The position numbers were made by a program, and so were the translations under genes. 64,000 nucleotides of DNA, taken from NCBI RefSeq assembly GCF_035594125.1, contig NC_087156.1, forward strand, positions 21,876,497-21,940,496. The letters run 5' to 3'. This document shows, piece after piece, positions 1 through 12,852 of this stretch; positions within the stretch are counted from its first letter, which is position 1, and every line of letters starts with the position of its first letter. This stretch comes from Scylla paramamosain (taxonomy: Eukaryota > Arthropoda > Malacostraca > Decapoda > Portunidae). Under the pieces are notes generated by a model, which was given only the letters and a program-made list of their open reading frames with translations, was not told the DNA's origin and searched no databases.

Positions 1-3000
1 TGCGACTTGTGAGTATCGTGAGTGAGTCCGGCCGCCGCTACCTGGCTGCTGATCGCTGTCCTACCTGTGTCCGGTGTGGGCCCTGTCCTGTCCCGACACT
101 ATTCTAACACTCTCCTGCACTATACAACACTTTTGTACTATACAACACTATTGCACTATATACAACAATTTGCCATTACACAGCAGTTGTGTATTTTGAA
201 CTACCACTTAGCACTCCCAGAACTTGAACATGCCACAACAACATTCTAGTAGATACCACAGTATCTGAAAGAGAACACATCACACATTAGTTACCCTAGC
301 TGTAATTCATTATGGGTGTCACCATTCATTATGAAGTTTTGAGATTCAACTATATTTTTCTTAGGTTATTTCATCATTATTAATAGCAGATGCCAACCAT
401 ATCACAAGACTTGGTACATTTTGAGATCTTTGATGATAGGAAACTTTTCTACATGATTGCAACATTAGTCTAAAAATATGTTGAAACCAGAATTTTCTTA
501 AGTGATTAATTGAATGTTGTACACTTAATTGTTATAATAGAATGAAAAATTGCTTTGCAATATAAAACTTAAATGAATCAAACTGAATTAGGTAGAAATG
601 AGCAAGAAATATATATCCACAAGATTTTACTAATCCAAATATTACAGTAAATTATTGTATTGCATTTGTGTTAAAAGGACATTATATTGAAATGTCATTT
701 AAGTGATTGCCATAATTTTCAAAATGTTAGGAAATTCAGCAAATGTCACTCACTACAATGATTTTTTTTTTTTACCAAGGTGACCTCTGTTTTGCTTCAT
801 ATCACACAAATTAATTTGCTTAATGACTTCTAATGCTGTAAATTAGGTATTCCTGTTTGTTTGTTATATTTTCATTTCTCATTACCAGAGTTTGAATTGC
901 TTTGCTGCAGGCACCCTGGCCCAGTTTCTTTGGTTAAGTAGGAAATTTCTAAGTAAAAACTAACAATTTAAAGATTTTTCATGTGATGGATTGTATTAAC
1001 TTTAATATATCAAGATCTAATGTCATGGATTTGGTGGTTAATCATGAGTCTAAATTTGGCACTTTTTTTTTTTAAGCTGTTGATTATCCTTGTGGCAGAA
1101 TAGTGGGAGCTTACATTGCTGTCCACTGAAATTTTTCCTCTGCAAGCCAAATATTTTTAAATTATTCAGGATTTACTGAGACAAAATCTCAAGAACAGGA
1201 AGATGTGTTCTTAAAAAACTCCCTGTTATCTGCTAGTAGGGATTATCACTTGGTAGACTGGTGAGAGTTCCAGTTTTACAACCTTGGAGCTGTTTTGAAT
1301 GGCATGTGCTGGTGCTTCCTTTACATCATCTCAGTAGCAACCATCCATGACTTTATCTGGGCTCATTCATGAGCTTTTTGTAACTGTCCAAAACACTCAA
1401 TACTACTTACGAAAAACCTGTGCTGTGCTGGTTTAGGACACCTGATCACACATGTCATGTAAATCTTCATTGTGCAGCTCTAAATCATTGTAAGCAGTGT
1501 TGTGCCAGCACAGAATCAGCACACTTGTGGTGAATTGGAAATTAATAATTTGAGATCTTAACGCTTCTCCCACTTACCAACTGCAGTTATAAACAGGAAT
1601 CTATAGTGCTTGTTCTGTTGGTCTCGCTTGTTTTTCCCATGTTCTGGTGATAAAGGAGATGACATCTGCGTGTTGTTCATCCTAATATTTCTGAGGGGTA
1701 AAGATTTCTTGTGAAGCCACATGTTCAGCTACTTTGTGGATTTCTTTCCTTTACTCCTAACATTTTTTTTATAGATAGGAGTAGTCAGTGGAGGGTTGAG
1801 AAACTTGTACATGAGGGTGATTATTATATTGTAAACACAAGCCAGGGAAAGGGGGGTGTGTAAGGAGTGCAGATTGGCAAAGGTTTATATTGTGCTGTTT
1901 GTGTAGGTGTTTCAGAAACTTTGGTTTCTTGTGTTATGGGTACTTTTTTAAAATGAAAACATGGTGTTTGGGTCAATCTTAACACTATTTAACTTACGGA
2001 GATTTAGTATTTTATCTATCACCTTATTTCATTATAAATAGTTTTCACCTTGGGTGGGTGATGACTGATTTCCTTTTGAGTTGTTGCTTCAGTCCACTTG
2101 CAAAGGGAAGTTGAGTTGTGATTTAGTAACCCAGAATCCCACTAAGACACTCCAAGCCACCAAGATGTGGAATATGATACTCTTAAGTCACTTAGGGAGG
2201 ACTTTGTCGTGCAGTGGACTCGTAAAGCCAGGTGGTGATGATACATGTAGATAATGAGGGAGGTTGCTGTGCTTATCTGTGTACCTCAATTTTTGTTGCC
2301 TCAAAGTGCATGTCAAGAAAGATGAACTCGGCTATTTTTATTAAGGCAAGATTTTAGGCCTATTTTTTTATTTATTTATTTATTTATTTTTATTTTTTTC
2401 TCTTATTTTAGTAGAAAGTGCATTAAGTATATATTGTGTTGCTAAATTCATTGTATTATAAAATAAATTTCCCCAAACTTTACATATTTGCTTATCTCAA
2501 GGCCTTTAATTTAGTATGAAACTACTCACAATGACAAGGCATTAATAATTCACATTTCTTTGCTGCCACAGCTGTGTTAAGACTCAAAAACCCATCATTG
2601 TAGTATGATAATTTCCTTTTATCCTTACTTGTAAAAATTTGAGATCTGTCAAAATAACATAACAGGTTTCTTAAAATTTTATTTCTCATCTGATCAAATA
2701 ATAATATAGACTGGCCACTTGAAATTTCTTGTGAACCCATTGCTCCAGTTACATTAAACCCTCCATTCTGAAGGGTACTGACTGCTCTAAAAAGTTGTGT
2801 GTTATCACCAAACAAAAGATATTAAAATATAAATCCCATGAGAAAGAGCTTAACTGATAATAAAGGGTATCCAAGATCCTGTGGTCTTGAGAAATGTATG
2901 CTTTCTTCCTGATCCTATCATTAATATTTTAATGCTCAGTCTATTATCCATCCACTCCTCCTTGTAGGCCTGAAATAAATATCACCTGTGAGAACAGTGC

Positions 3001-6000
3001 CTAATGGCTTCTCAAGCATGGCAAAATCAGCCACCAGGCACCATTGGTCTCTACTACTTGGACCTCCAATTTAATTATCAGGCTCTTTCAGTCATGTTTT
3101 ATTGATAAAGGATATAGTTGTGGCAATTTAACCCATTCAGTTACCACATTATCTTACAAGAAATTCATGCCAGTCTTACTAAATTTAAGCATAATTTGTT
3201 GGAATTTTGTTAATTTGAGTAAGACAAAATTTTAGAAATAATGAACTGTATTGTTTGTTACTCCCCCAGTTGTTTTGCATGGAGCAAATATTTCAGGATA
3301 CAGGTTCCCAAATTTTTATCCAGAATTCTGGAAGTTGAAAACATTAATAAATTCCATCTTATGAGCCATTGTATTTTAAATGACAACAGATGTTTATTTT
3401 CCTGATGTAACATTACTCTTACAAGTGTTGTGCCACCACTGCTGTTATCCACTTCAAAGGTTACTCAATACTGTGGCAGGTAGCAGCTGTGACTCATCAC
3501 TACCAGTGCTGCAGTCTGCCAGTCAAGTTTGTTCACAAAAACACCAGGACAGCTGTATATTAATGATGGCCCTGTTGCCTGCTCAGCTCTTAACAGCTGT
3601 AATAAAAGAGGAGTGAGTTGTTGAGACAGATCACCTTGCATCTGACTGTGCAAAAATGGTTATGGGCTTGATGCATTCAATACTTTAGTAAACTTATTTT
3701 AAAGCACTTAATAGTCATCACCAGTGCACTTTGGGACACAACCTCCCTCTCCTACATTGTACCTCTATACCTGAACAAAATTTAATGTCAAAGGCTAGAA
3801 GAGAGAGCCCTTTCCTCCAGACTTTACTGTCTCTACCACTGGATCAGAGCAACAGTCACATGCAGTGTAGCTTTTTATTTGAAAACAATTTTGTCACTGC
3901 CAAAAAAAAAAAAAAAAAAATTTTACAATCTACCATTTTGAAAAATTACAGTATTACTCTAAAGTGTCTTGATCCAAAGATTGTGGATAAAATGTAGTGG
4001 ACCTGTAGATGGTAAAAATATCCAGTTTACTTACGAAGTATTATCTTGTTATATTTTGTAAATACACATATTACTTTAATGACAAGCATAGAAATGATAT
4101 ATTTTGAATTTACATCAAACTTGCAAGGATATTAATGAAGCTGACTATGCCACATCATGATCTCAATTCTTACTGTATAAAGATGTTCTGATTCCATCAG
4201 ATTATTCTAAATATCTAACTAGATACAAACTGAAACACTTTAACTTTGAATGAGCAGCAAAAATTTAAGCCTAAGTATAGTCACCATAGGCTAAGATCTA
4301 GAAGCCATGCACCCTCCTTTTTGGCAAGGCAGCTTACTGGTGCACTTGGATCATTCAATATTTTTTGTTTATATATTTAAGATATATTTATCTAAATATA
4401 TCTTAGGTGTAATCTAAATATATCTTAGGTATAATAATACTTAAGCAATTTTTTTTTTAAATATCAGTGTGAAAGCAATATCATCAAAGTGTTAAACATT
4501 CAGAAAATTAATGAAAATATATATTCTTTATGTAGTACGTAATTGCATCTGTGTGACTTCAAACACTCACTTCTACATGGTGTATGCTGACACACATGAA
4601 TGCAGTTGTATAAATAATTCATTTCCACAAATTTTCTGAAGGGTTACTAGGCTGATATTGTTTTTGTATTTTTTAAAATTTCTTATTTATTTTTATTTTT
4701 ATTTTATTTATTTATTTATTTTTTATCCGAAAACAAGGATAAATGATAGTGAAAATACCTTAAATATAAAAAATACTGAAAAGTGACAATAACATCGAGT
4801 GCACCAATTGCTGTCCAGCCAAAAAGAGGAGTCTCATGGGTGTGGGTTTGAGATTATCTTGGCCTACAGCAGCTGTGATTTACAGAAATTTCATCTAATT
4901 ATATGACATCACATTTGCATTATGGATATGTTTGTAAGATGATATAGTTATATAAAAATTATTTTTTATTTTATTTTGTTTTATTTTATTTATTTATTTT
5001 TTTTCCAGCTTTTCATTTTCATGTAAAGTACTGCTGCCTAAGATATTTCACACGAACCACATATAACAGATATTTTAATCTTTATAACGTCTGAATGTTT
5101 CAAGTAAAAAATTGGAGGAAAATTTATATAATCTATATTATGGTAACTACTGTTTTAGGGGAGGGAATAAAGTGTGAAAGGTTTTGTTGCAAACATGTAG
5201 AAAAAGAACATCCTATCAAATGTGGATATTATCCAAACTAGTGTGGTACTAAAACACTGTATCCATGTTTATGAAAGCAGTCATGCTTAAGGATGCGCAC
5301 ACAAACACACACACATATTATATTTGATAACTTAAAACACACACCCATCTCTAGATACAGTTTATTCAAGGCTGCTGTTGTATTAATGTCCCCAGACCTT
5401 AATATTCCAAACATAATTTTATCTTTTTAATTTTTATTGAAATTTCTTTAAAAGTAAAAAAATATGCAGATAAATGATCAGCCACAGTGGTATACAAATT
5501 AATTGGCAATATATGCCATAAGTTTGTTTGCTTTGCTAATGATTTACCTGTTTAGGGAATAATTATAGTTCCCAAATTTGGCCTAACATGTAACAAATTT
5601 TGTACTGTTTAGTTTTGAAGAAAATTTATAGATGGGAACAGATGCATGACTAGCTGCACTTACTCTGCCACTAGTACTCTCTCTACTATCAGATTTCTGT
5701 CTACATGATCATCTCATCTTCTCATATCTCCATTTCCACAAAATCTTAGTGCTCAGGTTCTACTACACTTAAACATGCATTACACTTTCATTAACTAATG
5801 CCTCCTCTAATGGTGATGGGAGAACTTTTTCTCAACCCCCTGTTAGTCTCTTGTATAGTGATTAATTAACACAAAGTACACAGTGCGAGCTAGGTAGCTT
5901 CTTGCACAGTGTGCTACACTCAGCATGAAGTAAGTGAGTGGTGCTCTTGGCAAACAAGCATCAACTAAGCATGAGATACGTTGTGAGCCAGGCTGCTGGA

Positions 6001-6392
6001 GGCCCAATGAGAAGGGCAGTACACAGTGATGGACAGCAGGCTTCCAGGTTTTGGAAATTATAACAATATACTACAATATAGAAAAGTAAACAGAACACAT
6101 TGACAGTGTGTACACACTTTTGCAGCTTTGATGTTGCTGTTTGTTGATATGACATTTTGCAAACAACTAGTGCTGAGCGCCACAGTAATGACAAACTTGA
6201 CCAGTATTCTAAGTGCACTGTGGGATCTATGCTGACTTGAGTATTGGCATACATTTTTTGTATAGGTTTCTAGAGAATTTATCAGTGTTTGTCTGCTTAA
6301 GAAGCAGCTTTATAAAGCCATATTTTTCATAGAAGTAGATTTTGCATGCTGAGTGACATGATTAATGCTTGAGTGTCTTCATTGTATTTATT

Positions 6393-6394
<2 letters not shown>

Positions 6395-6468
<74 letters not shown>
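6395..6468. repeat. (TA)n microsatellite
   Basis: About 74 bp of pure TA, 170 bp from a second TA tract. Confidence 0.9.
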
Positions 6469-6470
<2 letters not shown>

Positions 6471-6633
6471 CAATCAGAGGCTTATTTTGAAACTGGAAAG
6501 GTTGCATCAAATTACCATATACAGGATTTTAGTATTCTACATATTTTCGTGTACATTTTATTATGATCCTCAAAAAAAATAATTCATAAAGTACAAATAA
6601 GTAGATGGCTTCATAGTTTTCCTATTTGTTAAT

Positions 6634-6636
<3 letters not shown>

Positions 6637-6718
<82 letters not shown>
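6637..6718. repeat. (TA)n microsatellite
   Basis: About 82 bp of pure TA. Confidence 0.9.
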
Positions 6719-6721
<3 letters not shown>

Positions 6722-7959
6722 TTCTTTTATAACTAATGTGAAAAATCAGGAAGGTTTTGTTCCTTTGAATAACAATATGGCATTGAAGGGATTTCTTCCT
6801 AATGTCATCCATGAATAGGCAATACAAAAGAAAATTTCCATCTTTACAAAAAGAAAAATACTGTTCACAGTAAATTAGTCACTGGAAAGATGATTTTATT
6901 GTTGCTCCTCTTAGCTTCACTTTTTTTTTTTTTTTAACCTTTGGCCACATTATATAACAGAGCTCTCATTATCCAGAGATTAAGGTGCAGAACTACTCAA
7001 CTCTTAGTACTGCACTGTATATAGAATTTAAAATTTTCTGCAAATGCTGTTATATTAGACTATTGGGCATATGTCAGCAAGATATGCACACATTTGATTT
7101 GAAATGCACTTCTTTGACAAGCAACTTGAATGATAGTTTGTGTATATTTGTGAGATAATGCTGAAAATGAAATAATGACAGTTCTGGAAACAAAATACAT
7201 CAGAAAATATGATAGTCTTTTTTCTCTCAAAAATGATATTGTAACAAAACTGGATAAAGTGCCATAGGTAATATTTTTAAATATGGAGGAGAAACTAGTA
7301 CACTGGATGTCCATGATGTCAGTTAGCTTACAGGAAAAGGATACCTCAAGATTGAACATTGGAGGGAATGTTTTGTTCAGTGCATTTTAGAAGTTGCAGA
7401 GTAAGATTCTAGTTGGCAAAGTGGACAATATTACAAAATAATCTAAGATCGAGAACATTTGAGCTTGAATAAATAAAGTGCTTAATTCAAGGCTTAGAAA
7501 TAGCACATATTTAATTGGATGGCAGTGCAATATTTGTTTATAAAATAAAAGGAAATCCACATTGAACTAAGAATAAATGATTATGTACCCTGCACAATTA
7601 AAAAACCATCTCTCTTTATACATGGTTGACATTCCTTAGGAAAAATCATGAAATCAAAGGACACAAATATCAAACAGGTGACTTATTAACACGTTTTGCT
7701 CTTCCTCAAACATCATCTTCAGGAATCATTCCATTCTTACCTTCCCAATTTTCAAATATGAAAAGTAGCCATCAGCTTGGGACTGATATCAGTGGTAAAC
7801 TTGTCAAATCATGGTGGAATTCAGCCACTATTAACCATATTAGTTATTGCATCACTTAAACTTCATATCAAGTCTAGAAAATTCCCAAGATATGAGCTCT
7901 ACGTTTTATTTTTGAGGAACTGAAGGACTTGGCATGTGTCCATGAGTATGCAATGACTA

Positions 7960-9560
7960 ACTCTGATCAGTTTGAAGTGCTCAGCATTCTTGATGCCCCT
8001 TTAGATTTGCGGGATACCTTCAGACATGAAATTCTCCAGGCTGCCAGGAAATGTGGTGGGGAATGCCCAAGATCATGAGTTAGTTTTGCCTCAGAGGCAG
8101 AGAATATTGAGAAGGGTTGCACTGCCAGGCTTACTGGAAACTGGAATTAGTAAAGGGCTCCAAGAAATAGGGTTAAAAACCCTGCCAAAAAGAGAGATGT
8201 ACATCAGGAGTCTTGACCAAAGGAAGCTCCACTCCATGTCTACACCTCAGACCTTGGGTGAGTGCTGTCCAATCAGCAGATGGCTCTCTTTTATCAGACA
8301 TGGGTGGGCAGATGGCTCATTGGCCTGACTGTTTGAGTAACTGTACAAGAGTAAAACAGTACAATTACTTAAATTATGTCATTTTGACAATGACAAAGAA
8401 ATGTAAAAAATATTGTTCAAATATTGTATCTGACTGACATCTGTGACATCTAAAGGATCACAGTAAGTCATGGAATGTACCTTTCATGATGTTTTAAACA
8501 GCCAGATTTGCCAACTATACCAGTACTTGAATTACTTCATTTTTTGTGAAACTAAGCATTCATGAGAGTAAAGATACTTGTAGAAGTTACTTGACATGTT
8601 GGGCCCCAAGCAGGCAGCTCTAAACCATTGATTGGCTACTAACCCACCCAGTACTGAAACCATTTTCTTTCTTGATGAAGTCAAAGAGGCTGTGGCAAGA
8701 TAGAGGGGCTGGAAAAACAGCTAGTGTTGTAACATCAATGTGGAGCTGGTCATGATCCATGCATTGTATGTATGAGTAGTCCTGATTGATGTCTGGCACT
8801 GGGAATTCCTCCCAACTGTGAAACGTGTCCCTATCCAGAAAGGGAAAGAAGACCATCAGGACAGCAACAATTACTGGGGTATTACACTGCTGGGCAAAGT
8901 GCATGCCCATTTGTTGCCTATGTGGAGCTGCAGCCATCTGTGGAAGCATCAGATCTATGCAGTCAGACTTCACACCAGGTAGCACCTGATAAGTCAGCAA
9001 CCTACCATATCCTAGTGTTCTGGTGGAATGCCAACAGAAGTATTAGCTGGGGATGTTTGCATCCTATGTTGATCTCAAGAAAGCATTCAGGGATCTGCAA
9101 CTGGGGAATTCTCACAATCTTTATAGATAAGTTGACTAGCCATACTGCTAGACCAAGAATGCTGTCAAATGCAGGGACTTTAGTTCCTTTACTGTGAATA
9201 CAAGAGTGAGGCATTGATACATGCTTGCTCTATGACCTTTTCAGTCATTGTGGAGCATACATCACCAATAGGTCATTAATCTTGTTTCTTGCAAGTAATG
9301 GATTGACATCTACTACCAGCATAATTCATCAGCACCAACTCAAGCTATGTGGGCATGTGATACAAAAACCCCCAAACTTACCCTGCTTAACTGGCACGGT
9401 GGAGGCCAAGGTGACATTCACATAGATTGTGGCTGGAACAAGCAATGTATTCTGTTGAGTTACTTGGTATGGGAAGGGGGCCTACATGGAGAGAGAGCCA
9501 GGGAATGTTGTCACAGGCTGGCCAAGGTGATGCTCCTCCTGGTGTGTGGTTACTTTAGTT
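7960..9560 (+). mobile_element. Highly decayed LINE reverse transcriptase
   Basis: Six-frame reading shows scattered pieces in the right order on the plus strand. They are a linker remnant (SAVQSADGSLLSDMGGQMAHW split over frames, about 8255-8325), VPIQKGKEDHQDSNNYWGIT (about 8830-8885), YVDLKKAF (RT motif A, about 9065-9095), a motif like NAVKCRDFSSF (about 9160-9195), and HQHQLKLCGHV (about 9330-9360). The whole is riddled with frameshifts and stops. The pattern matches a non-LTR family I know from decapod genomes. Confidence 0.75.
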
Positions 9561-9674
9561 GATTGGACATGGAACACTCAAGCCTCTTACATCTCATTTC
9601 TCCACATTTAGAAGACTTTCTTGAGAACTTTCACGCTGTCATATTGAACACTAGTTCCTTTTTCACAAAACTTC

Positions 9675-10624
9675 AAATTACAGTCAGCGAACACCAATCT
9701 AGCACCACAGTTGCTCAGGGTGCTTGGAGAGCACATCTTATTTAGGCCTTTCAGCAAGCATAAAAAATGGGTTGGAAGAAATTGACTTATTGCATCTCCA
9801 GTGCATTTCTCCTCCTCACTCACATCCATAACAACAATGACCAGTATTAACCACCAGTGTCAGTATTGTGTGCTTGGTGATGCATAATAGGTTTTTTCTC
9901 AGGTTGAATTTTTTTTTGTTCGGTTCATCTTGTGGTGCTTGTAGTGATGAATCAGTGCAAGACAAAATAAGTCATAGTGATATCATTCACTAATAGATCT
10001 TGACATGTCGGGTTTGAATGGTGTCAATGTAACAGAACATGATTTAGAATACACAAAATTTCTAGAATCTCATATGAAAATTCGTCAAGTGAGGCAGTGA
10101 GAAATTGTCTTTCCACAGGCATAGTGAGTTGGAATAGAGTTTAAACTGCCTTTGTAGAGAAGCTATGGGGTAACAATAAAGGGATGCCAGCACCTTGTTT
10201 ATGAAAAGACAATTCCTCACTCCCTCCCTTGACAGATTTTCATATAACATTTTGCAAGTTTAGCATTTTGAATCCACATATTTTGCTGCATCGATGCCAT
10301 TTAAACCCATCATATGAAGATCTGTGATTGAATGATATCACTGTAATTTGTCTACTTTGGACTTATCACTACAAACACCACAGCATGAACAGAACATAAT
10401 GTGTTTCACCCCGAGAACAGAGCCAAAGACAATGAACACTGACGCTGGTGACCTACGCAATACTGGTCATTATTTCTACAGGCATGAGTGAGGAGGAGAG
10501 ATGCTAATAAGTCAGTTTGTCTCAGACCATTTTTTATGCTTGCTGGGAAGCCTTAAGTAAAATGCATTCTCTGATTAGCCTTTGCCATCATGATGCAAGA
10601 TCAGAATTCAGTGACCGTAGTAGG
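9675..10624. repeat. Large imperfect inverted repeat, arms about 0.43 kb
   Basis: The left arm (about 9675-10114) and the reverse complement of the right arm (about 10199-10624) align over their full length. Shared blocks include AGCAAGCATAAAAAATGG, TCTCCTCCTCACTCA, AATGACCAGTATT, GTAGTGAT, CAGTGATATCATTCA-like, ATATGAAAATC/T and AGTGAG-AATTGTCTTT. The loop is about 85 nt. The arms are diverged (roughly three quarters identity by eye) with small indels. No coding frame is visible. It may be an old foldback element or two inverted copies of one repeat. Confidence 0.75.
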
Positions 10625-11732
10625 TATTCATCTATTACAGCCACATTGTCAACTTGTTGCTTTGGCACTTGAAACATGTACAGTTCAATTAAATTTCTTT
10701 TGATGAGTTATGGGACAGAGGGACTAATGTTATACAGATAATTCATGGGCATTGTCATTCATGTGTGACATTGTTACATAAAGGAAGGTATTTGGCAATA
10801 TCAATAAAGTCTAGTGGCTGACACCTGAAATAAATTTGTATAACAATAATGACAATTAAATTTAATCTAATAGAAATATGTTGTACTGCTTCAAATAAAG
10901 GTCTTAAGAAAGACCAAAATTTAAGAAGCAACTTGCACACAAGGGCACTGTATGTAGTACAACACGGAAATAAGTTTTGTACTCATCTTAAAATTACGGA
11001 CTCCTATTTTTTTCCTTCATGTTCCCTAAAGTTGTTTATTTTTGGTGGAAAATATGCTCACTGGTTTTATTTACATTTTTCATTAGATCAACAATTTCAG
11101 TAAATGCTGATCATCCAATTTCAGTTATCTAACAGTGATCACTACATCAGTGATTTTTTACTCTCTCCATACAGATGACATTATGAGGAGCTGATTTGTA
11201 TTATTATATCAAAGAAATAAATCACCTTGCAATCCTAATTATTCTGCTGACCAATATTTATTCCTAGATTTTATTCCTTTTGTGTGTGTACCTTTTCAGT
11301 GAACCAAGATGTCACCACAATAAGTAGTAGCTTTGGAAGAATACAGGTGCATAATGCATCATAAGTGCATTAAAGTTCCTGTATGTATAATGACCCTAAG
11401 CTTTCTAAATGGTGCACGGAAAGTTATTAAAGATGTGATTTTATCACCTCACTCGTCTTTATACTGAAAACAAGGAATTACCAGCAGTGTTACATCTTAT
11501 ACGACATTTTATATGACGTTTTACTTAGTTACATTAGGGACACTGACATAACATTTTACAGTATAAAGTGGTGTTTCCATTACATAGACATGATAGGGAC
11601 ACTAGGACATGCTGTGACACACTGTGACACTGGTCAAGGACTCTGGTGCATGGCTGTGTAGCTGTGTTGCGCCTCTCAACTCTGGCGCCGGGGCACTGGT
11701 GGTGGAGGCTGTCTAGATGTTTCATGATAATG

Positions 11733-11871
11733 CAGGGAACATTTACACTACTTTAACTAATCCTTCCTATTATTAACTTTCTAAATAACTGCCAGTTGAG
11801 CTTAATTATTTTTGCATTACCCATATTCATCTCATGTATTTTGTAGTATAGAATAATGTAAATGTTCCCTG
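11733..11871. mobile_element. Short hAT-like MITE
   Basis: A perfect inverted pair CAGGGAACATTTACA (11733-11747, and its reverse complement at 11857-11871) bounds a 139-bp AT-rich segment. The ends are hAT-like. No obvious target duplication is seen, so a chance inverted repeat is not fully excluded. Confidence 0.5.
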
Positions 11872-12741
11872 AAAGGTGGAATTGGTGATCCAGGAATTCT
11901 GGTGTGCCATCCAACCAGTTTGTGTAGATGTAAATTTCTCCACTCTTGTAGCTGGCAGGATCAACTATTGTGAACCATGGCTAATGAATATATGGCTAGT
12001 TTTCTTCTTTGTTCCAAATAAGAAAACAACCAGTGTAGCCAGTGGATATTGCTGGCAATGGCTGATCTTACCACATTAAAAGGGTCTAGTCAGGCTAGCT
12101 AGCTATTTCCTTTTCCACTTCCTTTCATGTGTCCTTAATTTAATTTCAAAGGTTAGGCTTTATAATCCCCTTCAAATAGCAAATATCAAGTTTTCAACAT
12201 CCTTGCAAACATTTCACACAGCACTCCAGCCATGAAATGATTGCAAGTCAAAATTACAAAATCCTGCAGTAAACTTTCCTGACAAGACCCGTCAGATCTG
12301 AGCCACTTGAATTGGTTCTCAGCACACCATTGGTTGCCTCTCTGAGTGTTCTCTCATGTACCTCTGTAAAATTCTGCGTAAATGTAGATTCACATGCTTC
12401 ACACTTATGGTTCATGCTCTGATATTGCAAGATAACTAAGTGCATTTAATGTGCCACATCCAAAACATAGCCACACCTACATTGGTAAAGCCTCTTGGTC
12501 AAGGGCCTGGCTTTAAGCTTCATATATATATATATATATATATATCATTTTTTATTATCATTTGAGGACTAACCAGCATTTTCCATTAAATTTTTCATTG
12601 CTTGTGTTTGTTTACTTTATTTGTAATTTCAAAATACATGTTTAATGCTGTATGAAATTTTTGTATGTACATTTTCATGCAATACATGGATGCATTAATA
12701 ATGTGTGCCTAACTTCTGAGGATTTGAACCTCTCATTGCAG

Positions 12742-12852
12742 GACCAGAATGAGTCTGCTGCCATCCTAAAGATCAAGGAAACTATGCAAGAAGAAGCAAA
12801 GAGATTCGAAAAGGACGTTCCACCGGATCATCCAGACTACTTTATGCCGTGA
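12742..12852 (+). CDS. 3'-terminal coding exon of an unrecognised gene
   Basis: The segment follows a good acceptor (pyrimidine-rich, ending ttgcag at 12736-12741) and stays open for 36 codons to a TGA at 12850-12852. The other two frames hit stops within ten codons, so entry must be in phase 0. The peptide begins DQNESAAILKIKETMQEEAK and ends VPPDHPDYFMP: a charged, helix-prone stretch followed by a proline-bounded tail, as at the C-terminus of a small soluble or adaptor protein. Codon use and the sharp change to AT-rich noncoding sequence on both sides support a real terminal exon. I found no matching upstream exon in the preceding 12 kb, so they lie before the window or are too short to see. 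I do not recognise the family and assign no function. It converges with the minus-strand ACTR6 gene. Confidence 0.6.
   Translation, partial: DQNESAAILKIKETMQEEAKRFEKDVPPDHPDYFMP

Larger units (their letters stand above)
1..7900. other. AT-rich noncoding stretch
   Basis: Apart from the two (TA)n tracts and short TTTA runs (about 2370, 4690, 4980) I see no exon, RNA gene or element I can support. It may be intron or 5' flank of the gene ending at 12852. Confidence 0.5.

Noticed and set aside
22..249. Frame at the window start and a GTGAGT-like donor at position 9
   Set aside because: Only eight bases precede the putative donor, so an exon ending there cannot be assessed; the frame beyond is low-complexity.
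6369..6827. Open frames of alternating Tyr and Ile
   Set aside because: They are translations of (TA)n tracts; the same holds for 32786-33576.
8620..9000. 126-residue minus-strand frame
   Set aside because: It lies antisense to the decayed LINE reverse transcriptase, which explains the sequence better.
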